The notes under the pieces were generated by a model. It was not told where the DNA came from, did no database searches, and saw only the letters and a program-made list of their open reading frames with translations. Below are positions 9,410-18,938 of a stretch of 64,000 bases of DNA, piece after piece. Every line of letters starts with the position of its first letter. Position 1 is the first letter of the stretch. Source of the DNA: Methanolinea sp. (GTDB lineage Archaea; Halobacteriota; Methanomicrobia; Methanomicrobiales; Methanospirillaceae); assembly GCA_030019395.1 (NCBI GenBank), contig JASEES010000047.1, positions 62,001 through 126,000 of the forward strand, written 5' to 3'. Both the position numbers and the translations under genes were made by a program.

Positions 9410-10597
9410 ATGGCGCTTGGAAAAGCCGCGTACCTCAAATCGATCACAAGGCCCGCGATGGGAACGTCCCGCCCCGTTGGAAAGACCCTCGAAGGGGCGA
9501 CGCCGCCCTCGGTCTTCGTGGGGAGCTGGAATTACCCCCGGGTCTTTGCCGGGCCGCTCGTTGCACCCGTCCGGGAGGAGTGCGGGATCATGGACACCCC
9601 CGAGTCCTGGATCCCGTCGGGGTGGACGCAGGAGCAGATCCTCGCCTGCCGCCTCGACCTCGTCCGGGGCAAGCGTGCCCACGACGTCTTCCGGGTCGAG
9701 GATCCGTTCGCTCTCCGGCTCCAGGAGGTTGTCCTCTCCTCCTCGTCCCTCGAGAGCGAGGTCTCGTTTCTCCATGCCCCGACAGGTGTCTCCCTGTCGG
9801 AGGAATTTACTCCCTACGGCCCGAGCGCACCCCTCGAGAACTTCCGTGCGGACAGCGGGCGCTTCGATCCGCACCTGGAACGCTGCTATTATGACCGGGA
9901 CCTCTGTGCAGCCGATGCGATCATCGACCTCCACCGGAAAGGTGTCCCCTTCTCCCGGATCCAAAAGGCCCTCTCCACGGGTGCCCTCGGCCAGGGAAAG
10001 AGGAGGAGGCTTGTCCCGACGCGGTGGTCGATCACGGCATGCGACACGGTACTCGCTGACTTCTATCTCCGGCAGGTCAGGCAAAACAGCATCATCGACA
10101 CGGTCAGGGTCCACGAGTTCTCGAGCCTCAATAACCACTATGCAGTCATCCTTCTCCCCGTCCCGTGGGAGTACGAATGGATGGAGGCGTTCCTGCGGGT
10201 CAGGGGGAACGAAGAGGTCATCTTCTCGGACCACGAGGGGCCGGGGGGAAAAAAGGAGTATTCGAGCGTCGGTGGCTGCTACTACTCGTGCAAGATGGCG
10301 GTTCTCGAGGCCCTTGCAAGGGAGGGTCTCCAGGCGGGGGCGATCGTCCTGCGGGAGGCGAGAGCGGGATACATCCCTCTCGGCGTCTTCAACGTGCGGG
10401 AGAATGTCAGGCAGGCCATGCAGCAGCCGTACCGTGAATTCGAAGACCTTGCAGGTGCCCTTGCAGACGTCGCGCGCCGTATGACCCTCCCTCCCGAACG
10501 CTTTGTCGCGGAAAGCACTCTCCTCGCAGAGATGCTGCGGTCCCGCCAGACGACGCTTGATCAGTTTCTTGAGGACAGCAGGCCCGGCCCGGCCTGA
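9410..10597 (+). CDS. nreA: Archaeal DNA repair protein NreA
   Basis: A 395-residue protein matching the archaeal Nre family through its SVFVGSWNYPRVFAGPL and SSVGGCYYSCKMAVLE blocks. The C-terminus carries a PCNA-interacting peptide-like box QTTLDQFL (residues 380-387), the feature by which NreA proteins bind the sliding clamp. In haloarchaea NreA is involved in repair of mitomycin-type DNA damage. No N-terminal zinc finger is evident (the NreB form has one), which supports NreA. A TTTATCTT TATA element about 30 bp upstream gives a near-leaderless start at ATG 9410. Confidence 0.92.
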   Translation: MALGKAAYLKSITRPAMGTSRPVGKTLEGATPPSVFVGSWNYPRVFAGPLVAPVREECGIMDTPESWIPSGWTQEQILACRLDLVRGKRAHDVFRVEDPFALRLQEVVLSSSSLESEVSFLHAPTGVSLSEEFTPYGPSAPLENFRADSGRFDPHLERCYYDRDLCAADAIIDLHRKGVPFSRIQKALSTGALGQGKRRRLVPTRWSITACDTVLADFYLRQVRQNSIIDTVRVHEFSSLNNHYAVILLPVPWEYEWMEAFLRVRGNEEVIFSDHEGPGGKKEYSSVGGCYYSCKMAVLEALAREGLQAGAIVLREARAGYIPLGVFNVRENVRQAMQQPYREFEDLAGALADVARRMTLPPERFVAESTLLAEMLRSRQTTLDQFLEDSRPGPA

Positions 10598-10752
10598 TTT
10601 CCCGCAAGGAAAAACAACATTTTTACCGTCGAATCACGGGTCTAAAAAAAAGGAGGGGTCATTTTCCCGGTAACCACCCGTGACCTTCGTGCGGCCGGGT
10701 ATCATGGTTAAAAAAAACACGACGTGGATTTCGTCCGGGGGGGTACTGTTTT

Positions 10753-10977
10753 TTAATCAAAGACGATCCGATAGAGACCTTCCATCGCGGCACGGGCCGC
10801 ACTTTCGGAGTTCTCCTTCACCGGGACGATGAACTCCGGGTTGTCAGGCCTGGGGCGTCCGCGTTCGACCGTCCCTGCAGGCAGGTTGTACACGATGTCT
10901 TCGATCTGCACAACGCCGGGGGCGAGGATGTATGCCCGGAGAGGGGGCATTTTGTAGGGTAACCAGGGGTTTGTCAT
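10753..10977 (-). CDS. Conserved-looking small protein of unknown function (74 aa)
   Basis: A 74-residue protein, MTNPWLPYKMPPLRAYIL at the start and AAMEGLYRIVFD at the end, with a mixed alpha/beta pattern, no membrane segment and no cysteine. No family was recognised. Support as a real gene comes from its own promoter: ATTTTTAATA about 30 bp before ATG 10977. It stands alone between nreA (convergent) and the histidine kinase remnant. Confidence 0.6.
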   Translation of the reverse strand: MTNPWLPYKMPPLRAYILAPGVVQIEDIVYNLPAGTVERGRPRPDNPEFIVPVKENSESAARAAMEGLYRIVFD

Positions 10978-11076
10978 GGAACTCAATCTCACGCACCGGA
11001 GTATTAAAAATGTGTGTGAGGCCATCCCCGTCCGGGGAACAGGGTTCCCGGAAAAATGGTTGGGATGTGGGTTTGG

Positions 11077-11556
11077 TCAGGGAGGGGTTGCGTCATCGTG
11101 CCTTTTTTTGGGCCCTCGGGCGTCCCGGGAAAATTGCGGAGGATTCTGCCCGGCAAACCTGTAACCTCCCCTGGGAACGACAATCTCGAACCGTGTCCCC
11201 TTCCCGTATCCTCCGGTCTCGCGCAGGGAGATATCAGTTATAGAAAGTATCTCGCGGGCAAGGAAGAGCAAAAAGCCCCGCTCCTTCCCTATCACCGTCT
11301 CGAAAAGGGCAGCTTTCTCCTCATCCGGGATACCGGAACCGTTGTCCTCGAAAGAGAGGATCAGCCCCTCCGGCGACTCGCACGATGAGAGTGAGATCTC
11401 TGTTGCTCCCCCTCCATACCTGATCACGTTCTCGATCAGGAAGAAAAAGACCTTTTCAAGGAGGGGATCAGCGTAGATCTCGAGCCCCGCAACATCGAGA
11501 TGGCGTGAAAGGCCGGTGGTGTCCGTATGGGAAGCAGCAAGGAGGAAGGTGTACAT
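11077..11556 (-). pseudogene. Truncated histidine kinase (ATPase domain only)
   Basis: The 159-residue frame is a histidine kinase HATPase domain: N box FLIENVIRYGG, G1 box DNGSGIPDEE, and G2 box GKGTRFEIVVP. The sensory and phospho-acceptor parts are absent. Kinase-like residues (LWQDV) continue upstream of the ATG in the same frame, which stays open back to the tfrB stop codon at 11620-11622, only 21 codons away. The 5' part of a PAS-type sensor kinase therefore seems to have been deleted, leaving the end attached behind tfrB. It could still be made from ATG 11556 as a stand-alone ATPase domain, or be dead. Confidence 0.7.
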
Positions 11557-11619
11557 GACATCCTGCCAGAGGGGCGGTCTCCCCGTCCTGCCTCCCCGTG
11601 GGAAACGGAAATGAAAAAA

Positions 11620-13089
11620 TTACCCCTGTACCTGTTGTTCTGCCTTCTTCCGGTCTTTCTCGCGGTACCCCTCGAGGAGGAGGGAGGTTACATTCCTGAC
11701 AGGGCGGTCGGTGTGCTCCGAGAGATGGAACTCGCAGAACGGGCAGGAACTCACCACGATCTCCGCCCCCGTCTTTTCTATCTCCTTTCTCCGGTTCTCG
11801 CCGAGTGCGGAAGCGACGTCGGGCATCCCGGAGCGGACTCCGCCGCCCGAACCGCAGCAGACGGAAGGCATCTCGACGAGGTCGGCCACCTGCGTGATCA
11901 GTTCCCGGGGCTCGTCACGGATCCCCTGCCCGCGCAGGAGGTGGCACGGGTCATGGTAGGTGACCCGGATCGGGAGCCTTGCAGGGGCTTCTATCCCGAA
12001 CTTCGTGAGCACCTCGTTGATGTCCATGACCCGGAAAGGCGTCCTGTAGTCGTTCTTGAGGGTGGATCCGCAGCCGGCGCACATGGTGAGGACGGTATCG
12101 ATGTTCCGGAAGACGAATGCATCGATGTTTCGCTTCTTGAGCGTGTCGATGAAGTCGATCTGGCCGGTCCGGATGAGCGGTGACCCGCAGCAGACCTGCT
12201 CTCTCGGAATGATGACACGGATACCGTTCCTTTTTAAGACTTCCATCGCGTCACGGGCAGTTGCCGGGAGGCGGCCGTTGTACATGCAGCCGACAAAGAA
12301 ACCGACGGTTGCCCTGACCGGGCCGTCGGGCTCGATGACCTCGGGAGCGTCCTCGAGGAACGTCGGACCGGTCCGGACGATACTCCTCCCGCTCTCCCGG
12401 ATAAACCGTGCAACTTCCTGGTGGCGGGGGAGCGTCAGGCCCTTCCTGTTTGCAAGGGCCCGCAGTTTCTCGATCGCCTTGCCCGGTATCTCGATGTCTT
12501 TCGGGCAGACCTTCCAGCAGGCCTGGCACGATGTGCAGGCGAAAAGCCCGCGGGAGACTGCCTCCGTAACCCTGTCTTTCCTGTCACGCGGGTCGAGTGC
12601 AAGCCGCTGTTCCTGGCGCATCGCTGCCGGACCGTCGAACCGGGTGACGTCCATGGCGGGGCAGACTGAGACGCAGCAGAGGCACTCGATGCAACTCCGG
12701 AGCGGCTTGATGAGCTCGACCTTCTCCCTGTCAGGGACAAATGCCTCCCCGCCCGGCTGGATGCGGGGCAGGGTGTTGAGGTACGGCAGGAGGTCGACGA
12801 CGAGGTCCTTTTTCACCGGCAGGTCGAGGGGCTCGACGGTCATGTCGTCTCTTGCCTCTTCCATGCATGCAAGTCCCGGGACACCGTTGATGCGGACCGC
12901 ACAGCTTCCGCACTGGCCTGCCCCGCAGCAGTAGCGGAACGAGAGGGTCGGGTCGATCTCGTCGTGGATGGCCTGGAGGACATGGAGGACGCGGGCACCC
13001 TCGTTGACCTCCACGACGTAGTTCTGGTAATGGGGCCGGGCGTCTCCCTCCGGGTCGTACCTGGACACACGGACATGTATCTTCTTCAT
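11620..13089 (-). CDS. tfrB: Thiol:fumarate reductase subunit B (iron-sulfur/CCG-domain)
   Basis: 489 residues. The N-terminal third is a fumarate reductase iron-sulfur subunit: 2Fe-2S ligands CCGAGQC..C (54-63) with Cys75, then two ferredoxin sets around CIECLCC..C (133-143) and CTSCQAC...C (185-195). The C-terminal half carries two CCG domains (CCGSP; CCGSGGG), as in heterodisulfide reductase HdrB and glycolate oxidase GlpC. This architecture is the methanogen TfrB, which with TfrA oxidises coenzyme M and coenzyme B thiols to the heterodisulfide while reducing fumarate to succinate for biosynthesis. Its ATG overlaps the tfrA stop by 4 bp. Confidence 0.94.
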   Translation of the reverse strand: MKKIHVRVSRYDPEGDARPHYQNYVVEVNEGARVLHVLQAIHDEIDPTLSFRYCCGAGQCGSCAVRINGVPGLACMEEARDDMTVEPLDLPVKKDLVVDLLPYLNTLPRIQPGGEAFVPDREKVELIKPLRSCIECLCCVSVCPAMDVTRFDGPAAMRQEQRLALDPRDRKDRVTEAVSRGLFACTSCQACWKVCPKDIEIPGKAIEKLRALANRKGLTLPRHQEVARFIRESGRSIVRTGPTFLEDAPEVIEPDGPVRATVGFFVGCMYNGRLPATARDAMEVLKRNGIRVIIPREQVCCGSPLIRTGQIDFIDTLKKRNIDAFVFRNIDTVLTMCAGCGSTLKNDYRTPFRVMDINEVLTKFGIEAPARLPIRVTYHDPCHLLRGQGIRDEPRELITQVADLVEMPSVCCGSGGGVRSGMPDVASALGENRRKEIEKTGAEIVVSSCPFCEFHLSEHTDRPVRNVTSLLLEGYREKDRKKAEQQVQG

Positions 13090-14711
13090 GACCGCACCGC
13101 CGTCTCTATCCCGGACCGGTCAAGCGACTGGTACGTGTGCCCGTAGGGTGAATTGCGTGCATCCCATGTCTGGACCACGTCTTTTCTCATGTGTGCACCG
13201 CGACTCTCCTTGCGCAGGATTGCACCCCTGACAACGAGGGAGGCAGAGAGCAGCATGTTCTGCGCCGTGCAGCACTCGGCAAGGTTCTCTCTTGTCCGGG
13301 CAAGGAGGCGGAGAGAGGACAGATGGCTGATGACCCCGAGTGTCTTATTCAGGCCGGCTTCAGTCCTGAATATTCCCGCGCCCTCCCACATCGCGGTTTT
13401 GAGCGACCGGATCACCGTTGAGGGAGGCACCTGCCCATCGAGGAAGGCGGCGAGACGCTCTTCCTGTGCCTCGATTGCCTTTGGGTCAATGCAGGAGTCC
13501 CTCCTTGGAGACCTGCCGGCAGACTCACCGGCACGTTTTCCAAAGACCTGGGTATCGGCAAGGGCGTTTCCACCCAGCCGGTTTGCGCCGTGGACGCCCC
13601 CCGTCACCTCGCCGCAGGCAAAGAGGCCCGGGACCGTTGTCCCGGCATCCGGCGTGATGCGGAGGCCCCCCATGACGTGGTGAGCGGTCGGGGCGACCTC
13701 CATCGGCTCTTCCCGGATATCCACGCCAAACTTGAGGAACTGCTCGAGCATGACGGGCAGTTTCTCCTCTACCTGCTGCCTTGGCAGGTGTGTCACGTCC
13801 AGGAACACACCGCCGTGGGGTGTTCCCCTCCCCTCGAGGATCTCGGTCGCAATCGCCCGGGAAACGACATCTCGCGTGGAGAGCTCCATCCTTTCGGGAT
13901 CGTAACGGGACATGAACCGTTCACCCGCGGCATTCCGGAGGATACCCCCCTCGCCCCTGACAGCCTCGGTGATGAGGCGGCCCCGGGCATCGTAAGGATA
14001 GACAGCACCCGTCGGGTGGAACTGGACCATCTCCATGTCGATCAGCTCGGCCCCGGCCCGGTACCCGATGGCAAACCCGTCGCCGGTTCCGCTCGAGGAA
14101 TTCGTGGAAATATCGTAAATCTGCGTGCCCCCTCCGGTTGCAAGGACCGTTGCGTCTGCACGGATGACCATGACCTCACCCTTTCCGTCGAGGCAGAGGG
14201 CACCGACCACTCTTTCTCCTTCCCGCACGAGGTCAAGGGCGGTCACCTCGTTTTCTATCTCGACGTTGGTCGACGCCAGCCGCTCGATGAGGGTCATCAT
14301 CATCTCGTGTCCGGTCCTGTCCCCCGCGTAGCAGGTCCGGGGAAATGTCTGTCCCCCAAACGGCCTCTGGGCAACATCGCAGGAGTCTGTCACGTCAAAG
14401 ACAGCACCCCACGCAAGCAGGTCATTGATCCTCTGCGGGGCTTCCGCAACGAGGATACTGACGAGTTCGGGATCGTTGAGGTAGGCCCCGCCCTTCATCG
14501 TGTCCTCAAAGTGAATCCCGCAGGAATCCTCCTCCCTCAGGACGGCGTTGTAGCCCCCCTCTGCCATGGTGGTACACCCGCCCTTGCCCGCCAGCGTCTT
14601 GGAGACGAGGATGGTCTCCCCATACCCAGAAGCCTCGATAGCAGCCCTGACTCCCGCTCCGCCACTCCCGATGACGAGGACGTGGCAGTCCAAAACCTCG
14701 GCTGACCGCAT
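13086..14711 (-). CDS. tfrA: Thiol:fumarate reductase subunit A (flavoprotein)
   Basis: A 541-residue flavoprotein of the succinate dehydrogenase/fumarate reductase type. The FAD loop VIGSGGAGVRAAIEAS is near the N-terminus, followed by the GGCTTMAEGG region that carries the histidine linking FAD in relatives, and the substrate block EMVQFHPTGA. It is the catalytic subunit that reduces fumarate. The start ATG 14711 is chosen because homology begins at MRSAEVLDCHV; the frame reads 30 codons further into the promoter. It is first in the tfrAB operon and shares a 61-bp divergent promoter with lysC. Confidence 0.94.
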   Translation of the reverse strand: MRSAEVLDCHVLVIGSGGAGVRAAIEASGYGETILVSKTLAGKGGCTTMAEGGYNAVLREEDSCGIHFEDTMKGGAYLNDPELVSILVAEAPQRINDLLAWGAVFDVTDSCDVAQRPFGGQTFPRTCYAGDRTGHEMMMTLIERLASTNVEIENEVTALDLVREGERVVGALCLDGKGEVMVIRADATVLATGGGTQIYDISTNSSSGTGDGFAIGYRAGAELIDMEMVQFHPTGAVYPYDARGRLITEAVRGEGGILRNAAGERFMSRYDPERMELSTRDVVSRAIATEILEGRGTPHGGVFLDVTHLPRQQVEEKLPVMLEQFLKFGVDIREEPMEVAPTAHHVMGGLRITPDAGTTVPGLFACGEVTGGVHGANRLGGNALADTQVFGKRAGESAGRSPRRDSCIDPKAIEAQEERLAAFLDGQVPPSTVIRSLKTAMWEGAGIFRTEAGLNKTLGVISHLSSLRLLARTRENLAECCTAQNMLLSASLVVRGAILRKESRGAHMRKDVVQTWDARNSPYGHTYQSLDRSGIETAVRS

Positions 14712-14772
14712 CTTATTATAATGTGGGTCATATACGTACATAAAGAGATAGTAAAGGACAGCGTGAGCCCAA
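14712..14772. promoter_or_regulatory. Divergent promoter tfrA / lysC
   Basis: The 61-bp gap between two divergent starts contains TTTATGTACG reading toward tfrA and ATATACGTACATA reading toward lysC, centred on a self-complementary TACGTA. Leaders must be short. Shared control of fumarate and aspartate-family synthesis is possible but unproven. Confidence 0.5.
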
Positions 14773-16173
14773 ATGAGGTTTTTGATGAAATTTGGCGGCA
14801 CTTCCGTTGCAGATGGCGGAAGTGTCTCCCGCGTGGTTGATATCGTGGAGTCCTGCTACCGCGCAGGGAACGAGGTCGCAGTCGTGGTCTCGGCGCAGAG
14901 GGGAGTGACTGACCAGCTCATCGCCATTGCATCGGAACTGGCCAATAACCATAACTCCGACGAGATCGGACGGTTCATCAACTCCCTGCGTGTCCGGCAC
15001 GGGAAGGTTCTCCTCGAGACTGCCGAGGATTATGCCGACGAAGTGGGAATCCTCCTCGAGGAGCAGCTCTGCAACCTCGAAAACATCCTCACCGCGGTGC
15101 ACAACCTCCGGGAACTTACTCCCCGCTCCCGCGACTATATCATCACTTTCGGCGAGAGGCTCAACAGCCTCGTCGTTTCTGCCGCACTGAAACAGAGGGG
15201 TATCCCGTCCATGATTCTCGACGGCTGCGAGGCCGGCATCGTGACGACAGCCAGCCACGGCGAGGCTGTTGCCATCCCTGCAAGCGAGGGGAAAATAAAG
15301 AGCCGCGTGCTGCCCCTCTTAACGAACACCGTACCCGTCATCATGGGATTCATGGGGTGCACGGAGAAGGGTGTTGTCACGACTCTCGGGAGGTCGGGGT
15401 CCGACTACTCCGCAGCGCTGATCGGGGCGGCAATCGATGCGGACGAGATCGTGATCTGGACGGATGTCGATGGCATCATGACATCGGACCCGCGCATCAT
15501 CAACGATGCCCGGGTGATCCCGGTGATATCCTACCACGAGGTCATGGAACTCTCGTATTTCGGGGCAAAGGTCATGCACCCCCGGTCCATCGAGCCTGCC
15601 ATGAAAAAGGACATCCTCGTCCGGGTGAAGAACACGTTCAACCCCGATCACCCGGGAACAGCCATCGTCCGCGGTCAGAAGAGGGACAGCCGCGTCGTCA
15701 AGGCCCTCACCTACATCGAGAAGGTTGCCCTCGTCAACATCTGCGGGGCCCAGATGATCGGGAGACCCGGGGTTGCCAAGGCAATTTTCACGCTCCTTGC
15801 CGACCGGGACATCAACGTGATGATGATCTCTCAGGGCTCGTCGGAGGCCAATATCTCCCTCGTCATCGATGAAAGCCAGGAGGATGCAGCAAAGGAAGCA
15901 CTCTCCGTGCTCGTCGCGGAAGGCCGGGTCAGGGAGGTGACCACGAACAGCGATGTCTGTGCCGTCGCCGTCGTGGGGGCAGGCATGGCAGGTGCGAGGG
16001 GGACGGGAGGAAGGATCTTTTCTGCGCTGGGAAACGGCGGTGTCAACGTGATGATGATCTCTCAGGGTTCGTCCGAGCTGAACATCTCGTTCGTTGTGAC
16101 CAAGGCGGACGGGCCAAAGGCAGTCCGGATCCTGCACGACGAGTTCCGGCTCTCCGAGGAGGACAATGGGTAA
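14773..16173 (+). CDS. lysC: Aspartate kinase
   Basis: A 466-residue aspartokinase. The N-terminal KFGGTSV (6-12) and the TLGRSGSDYSA block form the ATP and aspartate sites; residues after about 320 form two ACT domains (AIFTLLADRDINVMM and RIFSALGNGGVNVMM) for feedback by lysine or threonine. It makes aspartyl phosphate for lysine, threonine and methionine synthesis. The two ACT domains share a 24-base identical DNA stretch starting near 15812 and 16041. The gene overlaps purM by 8 bp, so the two are translated together. Confidence 0.95.
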   Translation: MRFLMKFGGTSVADGGSVSRVVDIVESCYRAGNEVAVVVSAQRGVTDQLIAIASELANNHNSDEIGRFINSLRVRHGKVLLETAEDYADEVGILLEEQLCNLENILTAVHNLRELTPRSRDYIITFGERLNSLVVSAALKQRGIPSMILDGCEAGIVTTASHGEAVAIPASEGKIKSRVLPLLTNTVPVIMGFMGCTEKGVVTTLGRSGSDYSAALIGAAIDADEIVIWTDVDGIMTSDPRIINDARVIPVISYHEVMELSYFGAKVMHPRSIEPAMKKDILVRVKNTFNPDHPGTAIVRGQKRDSRVVKALTYIEKVALVNICGAQMIGRPGVAKAIFTLLADRDINVMMISQGSSEANISLVIDESQEDAAKEALSVLVAEGRVREVTTNSDVCAVAVVGAGMAGARGTGGRIFSALGNGGVNVMMISQGSSELNISFVVTKADGPKAVRILHDEFRLSEEDNG

Positions 16174-17167
16174 CGGTCCACCGAGGACGTACCGCGAGGC
16201 AGGGGTCGACATCGACCTCGAGGCAGAAGCCATCTCCGCCCTCGTCCGGAACCTCTCTTTCCGGCGCGAGGGTAGGTTCCGGATGGTCTCCCCGCCCGGG
16301 CATTTTGCCGGTTTCGTCGAGTGCGGCAGGTACGTCCTTGCCCTCACCGTGGACGGTGTCGGGACGAAGATGAAGGTCGCAGACCGGCTCCGCGACTGGA
16401 CAACGGTCGGGATCGACTGCATGGCCATGAACGTCAACGACCTCTACGTCATGAACATCGAGCCGGTGGCCTTCGTGGACTATATCGCGGCAGACTCGCT
16501 CTCCGTCGAGCAGATGGCCCAGATCGGTGCGGGCTTAAACGAGGGGGCACGGCAGGCGAACGTGAGCATCGTCGGAGGCGAGACGGCGACCCTTAAGGGC
16601 CTCGTCAACGGCCTCGACCTTGCAGGCACGTGCCTTGGCATCCAGGAAAAGGAGAGGGTGATCTGCGGCGGGAAGATCCGGCCGGGAGACGTCATCATCG
16701 GGGTTGCTTCCTCGGGGATTCACAGCAACGGGCTCTCGCTGGCGAGGAGGATCGTCAAAAGCCTGGATGCCTGGGACGAGAGGCTCTCCTCGGGGCGGAC
16801 GATCGCCCGTGAACTCCTTGTCCCGACGCGTATCTACCGGGAAGCCCTTGACGTTGCCTCTGAAACGGAGGTCCACGGAATGTGCCATATCACGGGAGGG
16901 GGCCTCCTCAACTTCACGCGGCTCTCGCGATACGGGTTCGATATCACCGATCCCATGCCCCCCCACGAGATTTTCACATGGATCAGGGAGAAGGGAAAAA
17001 TCGGCACGGTCGAGATGTACCGGACCTTCAACATGGGAATGGGCTATGCCTACATCGTGCCCGGACCTTCCGTGGACACTGTCCTCTCCCGCGTGGAGGG
17101 GAGCAGGGTCGTGGGCAGTGTATCGGAAACGCCCGGTGTCCGGCTCGCGGGAACCCCCATCCAGTGA
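16166..17167 (+). CDS. purM: Phosphoribosylformylglycinamidine cyclo-ligase
   Basis: A 333-residue PurM. Typical blocks are YREAGVDID at the N-terminus, TVDGVGTKMK, the GIDCMAMNVNDLYV segment and GMCHITGGGLLN. It performs the fifth step of purine synthesis, closing FGAM to aminoimidazole ribotide with ATP. The ATG lies within the last codons of lysC (8-bp overlap). Another purine gene, purF, lies 2 kb downstream. Length and motifs are complete. Confidence 0.95.
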   Translation: MGNGPPRTYREAGVDIDLEAEAISALVRNLSFRREGRFRMVSPPGHFAGFVECGRYVLALTVDGVGTKMKVADRLRDWTTVGIDCMAMNVNDLYVMNIEPVAFVDYIAADSLSVEQMAQIGAGLNEGARQANVSIVGGETATLKGLVNGLDLAGTCLGIQEKERVICGGKIRPGDVIIGVASSGIHSNGLSLARRIVKSLDAWDERLSSGRTIARELLVPTRIYREALDVASETEVHGMCHITGGGLLNFTRLSRYGFDITDPMPPHEIFTWIREKGKIGTVEMYRTFNMGMGYAYIVPGPSVDTVLSRVEGSRVVGSVSETPGVRLAGTPIQ

Positions 17168-17197
17168 CGGGCCGGGACGGAATCTATCCCGACCCCG

Positions 17198-17749
17198 TCA
17201 GGTTTCCTGACCTTCGTTTTCCCCGTCCGGTTCCACGGTAAGGGGATAGACCAGTGCCCGGTCGTCGAGGATTGCAGAGTTGCCCGTCGGGTCCTCGATG
17301 ACCAGCGTGACGGGAAAACGACCGTCCCGTGCGCTGGCAATCTTCTCGCGGAGGGCGCGGGCACGGCCCCGCTCATCCTCGTCCTCTGCCCAGAGGATGA
17401 CGCTCTCGACGACCCTCTCCACGCGGTCGAGGACGCCTTCCACGTTCGAGACGAAACCCTCGCATGCAGGCCCGGGCGCTATCTCCACCCCGAGCTCGGG
17501 AATGGTGATGGTCCCGTTCATGCTCCTGACGACGCGTGCGGAGAGGTCTTCCTCGGACACGACGGAGAACTCCCACCGCGAAGGCTCGGCATGCTCCATG
17601 AGCTGCGTATCGACGAACCGGAAACCGCAGGAGGGGCAGCGGGTGCTGATGATGAGGAGTCCAAAAAAGTATGGAATATCTTCAGTCTGGTAGATGTACT
17701 CGATCTCTGTGTTGCAGACGGGGCAGGGACCAGGTACGACCTTGCGCAC
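17198..17749 (-). CDS. ZPR1-type zinc finger protein
   Basis: A 183-residue archaeal ZPR1-related protein. A single C4 finger is formed by CPVC (9-12) and CPSC (38-41), followed by the RFVDTQLM and beta-rich ZPR1 body (IPELGVEI). Eukaryotic ZPR1 has two such units and binds EF-1A; archaeal forms have one and are of unknown function. It starts 3 bp after the sepF stop on the same strand, so the two form an operon with the PUA protein upstream. Confidence 0.88.
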   Translation of the reverse strand: MRKVVPGPCPVCNTEIEYIYQTEDIPYFFGLLIISTRCPSCGFRFVDTQLMEHAEPSRWEFSVVSEEDLSARVVRSMNGTITIPELGVEIAPGPACEGFVSNVEGVLDRVERVVESVILWAEDEDERGRARALREKIASARDGRFPVTLVIEDPTGNSAILDDRALVYPLTVEPDGENEGQET

Positions 17750-17752
17750 AGA

Positions 17753-18124
17753 TCAGCTGACCCCGCCGATCTTTTCCCGCGAGATCTTCACGGAATTGGG
17801 CGTGATTACCACGTAGCGCTGGTCACCGAGGCCGATGATGTCGCCGTTGACGTCCTTTGCAACCTCTTTTAAGTCTTTTAAGACCCGCTCGTACATGACC
17901 TTGTCGGCTTTCAGCTTCGCGATATCAACGATCACGATGTTCCCGTTATAAACTTCGTCCTTGACACGCGGGCTGTCCTTGATGTCCCCGACCGATGCAA
18001 TCTTGACAAAAAGCGCGGGTGCCCCCTCCTCTTCCGCTTCGAGGGCTTCGAGGTCGAGGTCCATATAATCGTCTTCCGACGACGGAGTACTCTTTCCAAG
18101 CAGGGTATCCAGGAATTTTACCAT
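17753..18124 (-). CDS. sepF: Archaeal cell division protein SepF
   Basis: A 123-residue SepF. The first 11 residues (MVKFLDTLLGK) can form an amphipathic membrane-anchoring helix, followed by an acidic linker (about 15-35) and the SepF fold with VYNGNIVIVDIAKLKAD and the C-terminal ITPNSVKISREKI. In archaea with FtsZ, SepF is the membrane anchor of the division ring. Its own TATA box (TATTAAATAAATAA) lies about 30 bp upstream on the minus strand. It is followed by the ZPR1 gene. Confidence 0.92.
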   Translation of the reverse strand: MVKFLDTLLGKSTPSSEDDYMDLDLEALEAEEEGAPALFVKIASVGDIKDSPRVKDEVYNGNIVIVDIAKLKADKVMYERVLKDLKEVAKDVNGDIIGLGDQRYVVITPNSVKISREKIGGVS

Positions 18125-18239
18125 GGAAAAATTGTCTATTGTTATTTATTTAATAGTATCTATGCAATCGGCGATATCTCCCTTCCAGAAGCCCGGATTG
18201 CCTGATCCCCGGAAGTCGGGGGTAGCGGGGGTCTGCTCC

Positions 18240-18737
18240 CTAGAATTCGAGCGCCCAGATCTCGTCTCCAACGAAGTGGATGGTCTTGACGACCTTCCCG
18301 GTCTCTCTCTCCTGCATCGGGGCAGCATCGAGGAGGGCAATCCCGACTGCAAGGGGTTTTCCGTACTTTTCCTCCACCACCTGGACGGGCCGGCCTGCCC
18401 GGACGTCGGGTGAGATCGACGTGATGCCGGGCCGCATCACGTCTGCACCCTTTGCAACGAAAGGGACTGCGCCCGAGTCAACCACGATCTTCCGTTCCGG
18501 AAACGGGTGCTCGAGGAGCCCGCGGAGAGTGGGAAAGACGATGCCCTTCGTCTCCATGACGAGGGGTTTTTTCCCGACGAGGAAGAGGGTGACCTCCCCA
18601 TCCGTCTCGACGATCTCTATACCCTCCCATGGGAAAAGGCTCGTGGAGTCCCCGATCTCTGCACGCAACCTGTTTTTGAGGTCTTCTGCCTGCGACTTCC
18701 GCAGGGTGTGCCGCTTCTTCGGCGTGATCCTGGCCAT
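18240..18737 (-). CDS. PUA-domain RNA-binding protein (MCT-1-like)
   Basis: A 165-residue protein. Residues 1-80 are an alpha/beta pre-PUA region; residues about 82-160 form a PUA domain (VVDSGAVPFVAKGADVMRPGI) that binds structured RNA. The layout matches archaeal relatives of MCT-1 and the eIF2D N-terminus, thought to act in translation or RNA modification. It lies 115 bp upstream of sepF on the same strand; a sepF promoter lies between, so the units may be separate. Confidence 0.85.
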   Translation of the reverse strand: MARITPKKRHTLRKSQAEDLKNRLRAEIGDSTSLFPWEGIEIVETDGEVTLFLVGKKPLVMETKGIVFPTLRGLLEHPFPERKIVVDSGAVPFVAKGADVMRPGITSISPDVRAGRPVQVVEEKYGKPLAVGIALLDAAPMQERETGKVVKTIHFVGDEIWALEF

Positions 18738-18938
18738 CTCTTGCTCCCTCTGGAATTATGGCTGCCGGATACAAAAAAGCCGTCGTCACGGGAAAAAGCC
18801 TGAAAAATGGCCGGGACCGGAACAGCGGGAGGAGAACAAAAGGGAAAGCCGCAGGCGATACCCTTTCCCCTGCAGTACATTTATGTATCCGGGTTGCTCA
18901 CATATAGTACCCCAAACTGACAGAACGCGGGTACGATT

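Noticed and set aside
9020-10234. 404-codon antisense frame over the kinase-like gene and nreA
   Set aside because: The amino acid make-up is of the Arg/Asp/Pro shadow type and the plus-strand nreA has a full PIP box and family blocks.
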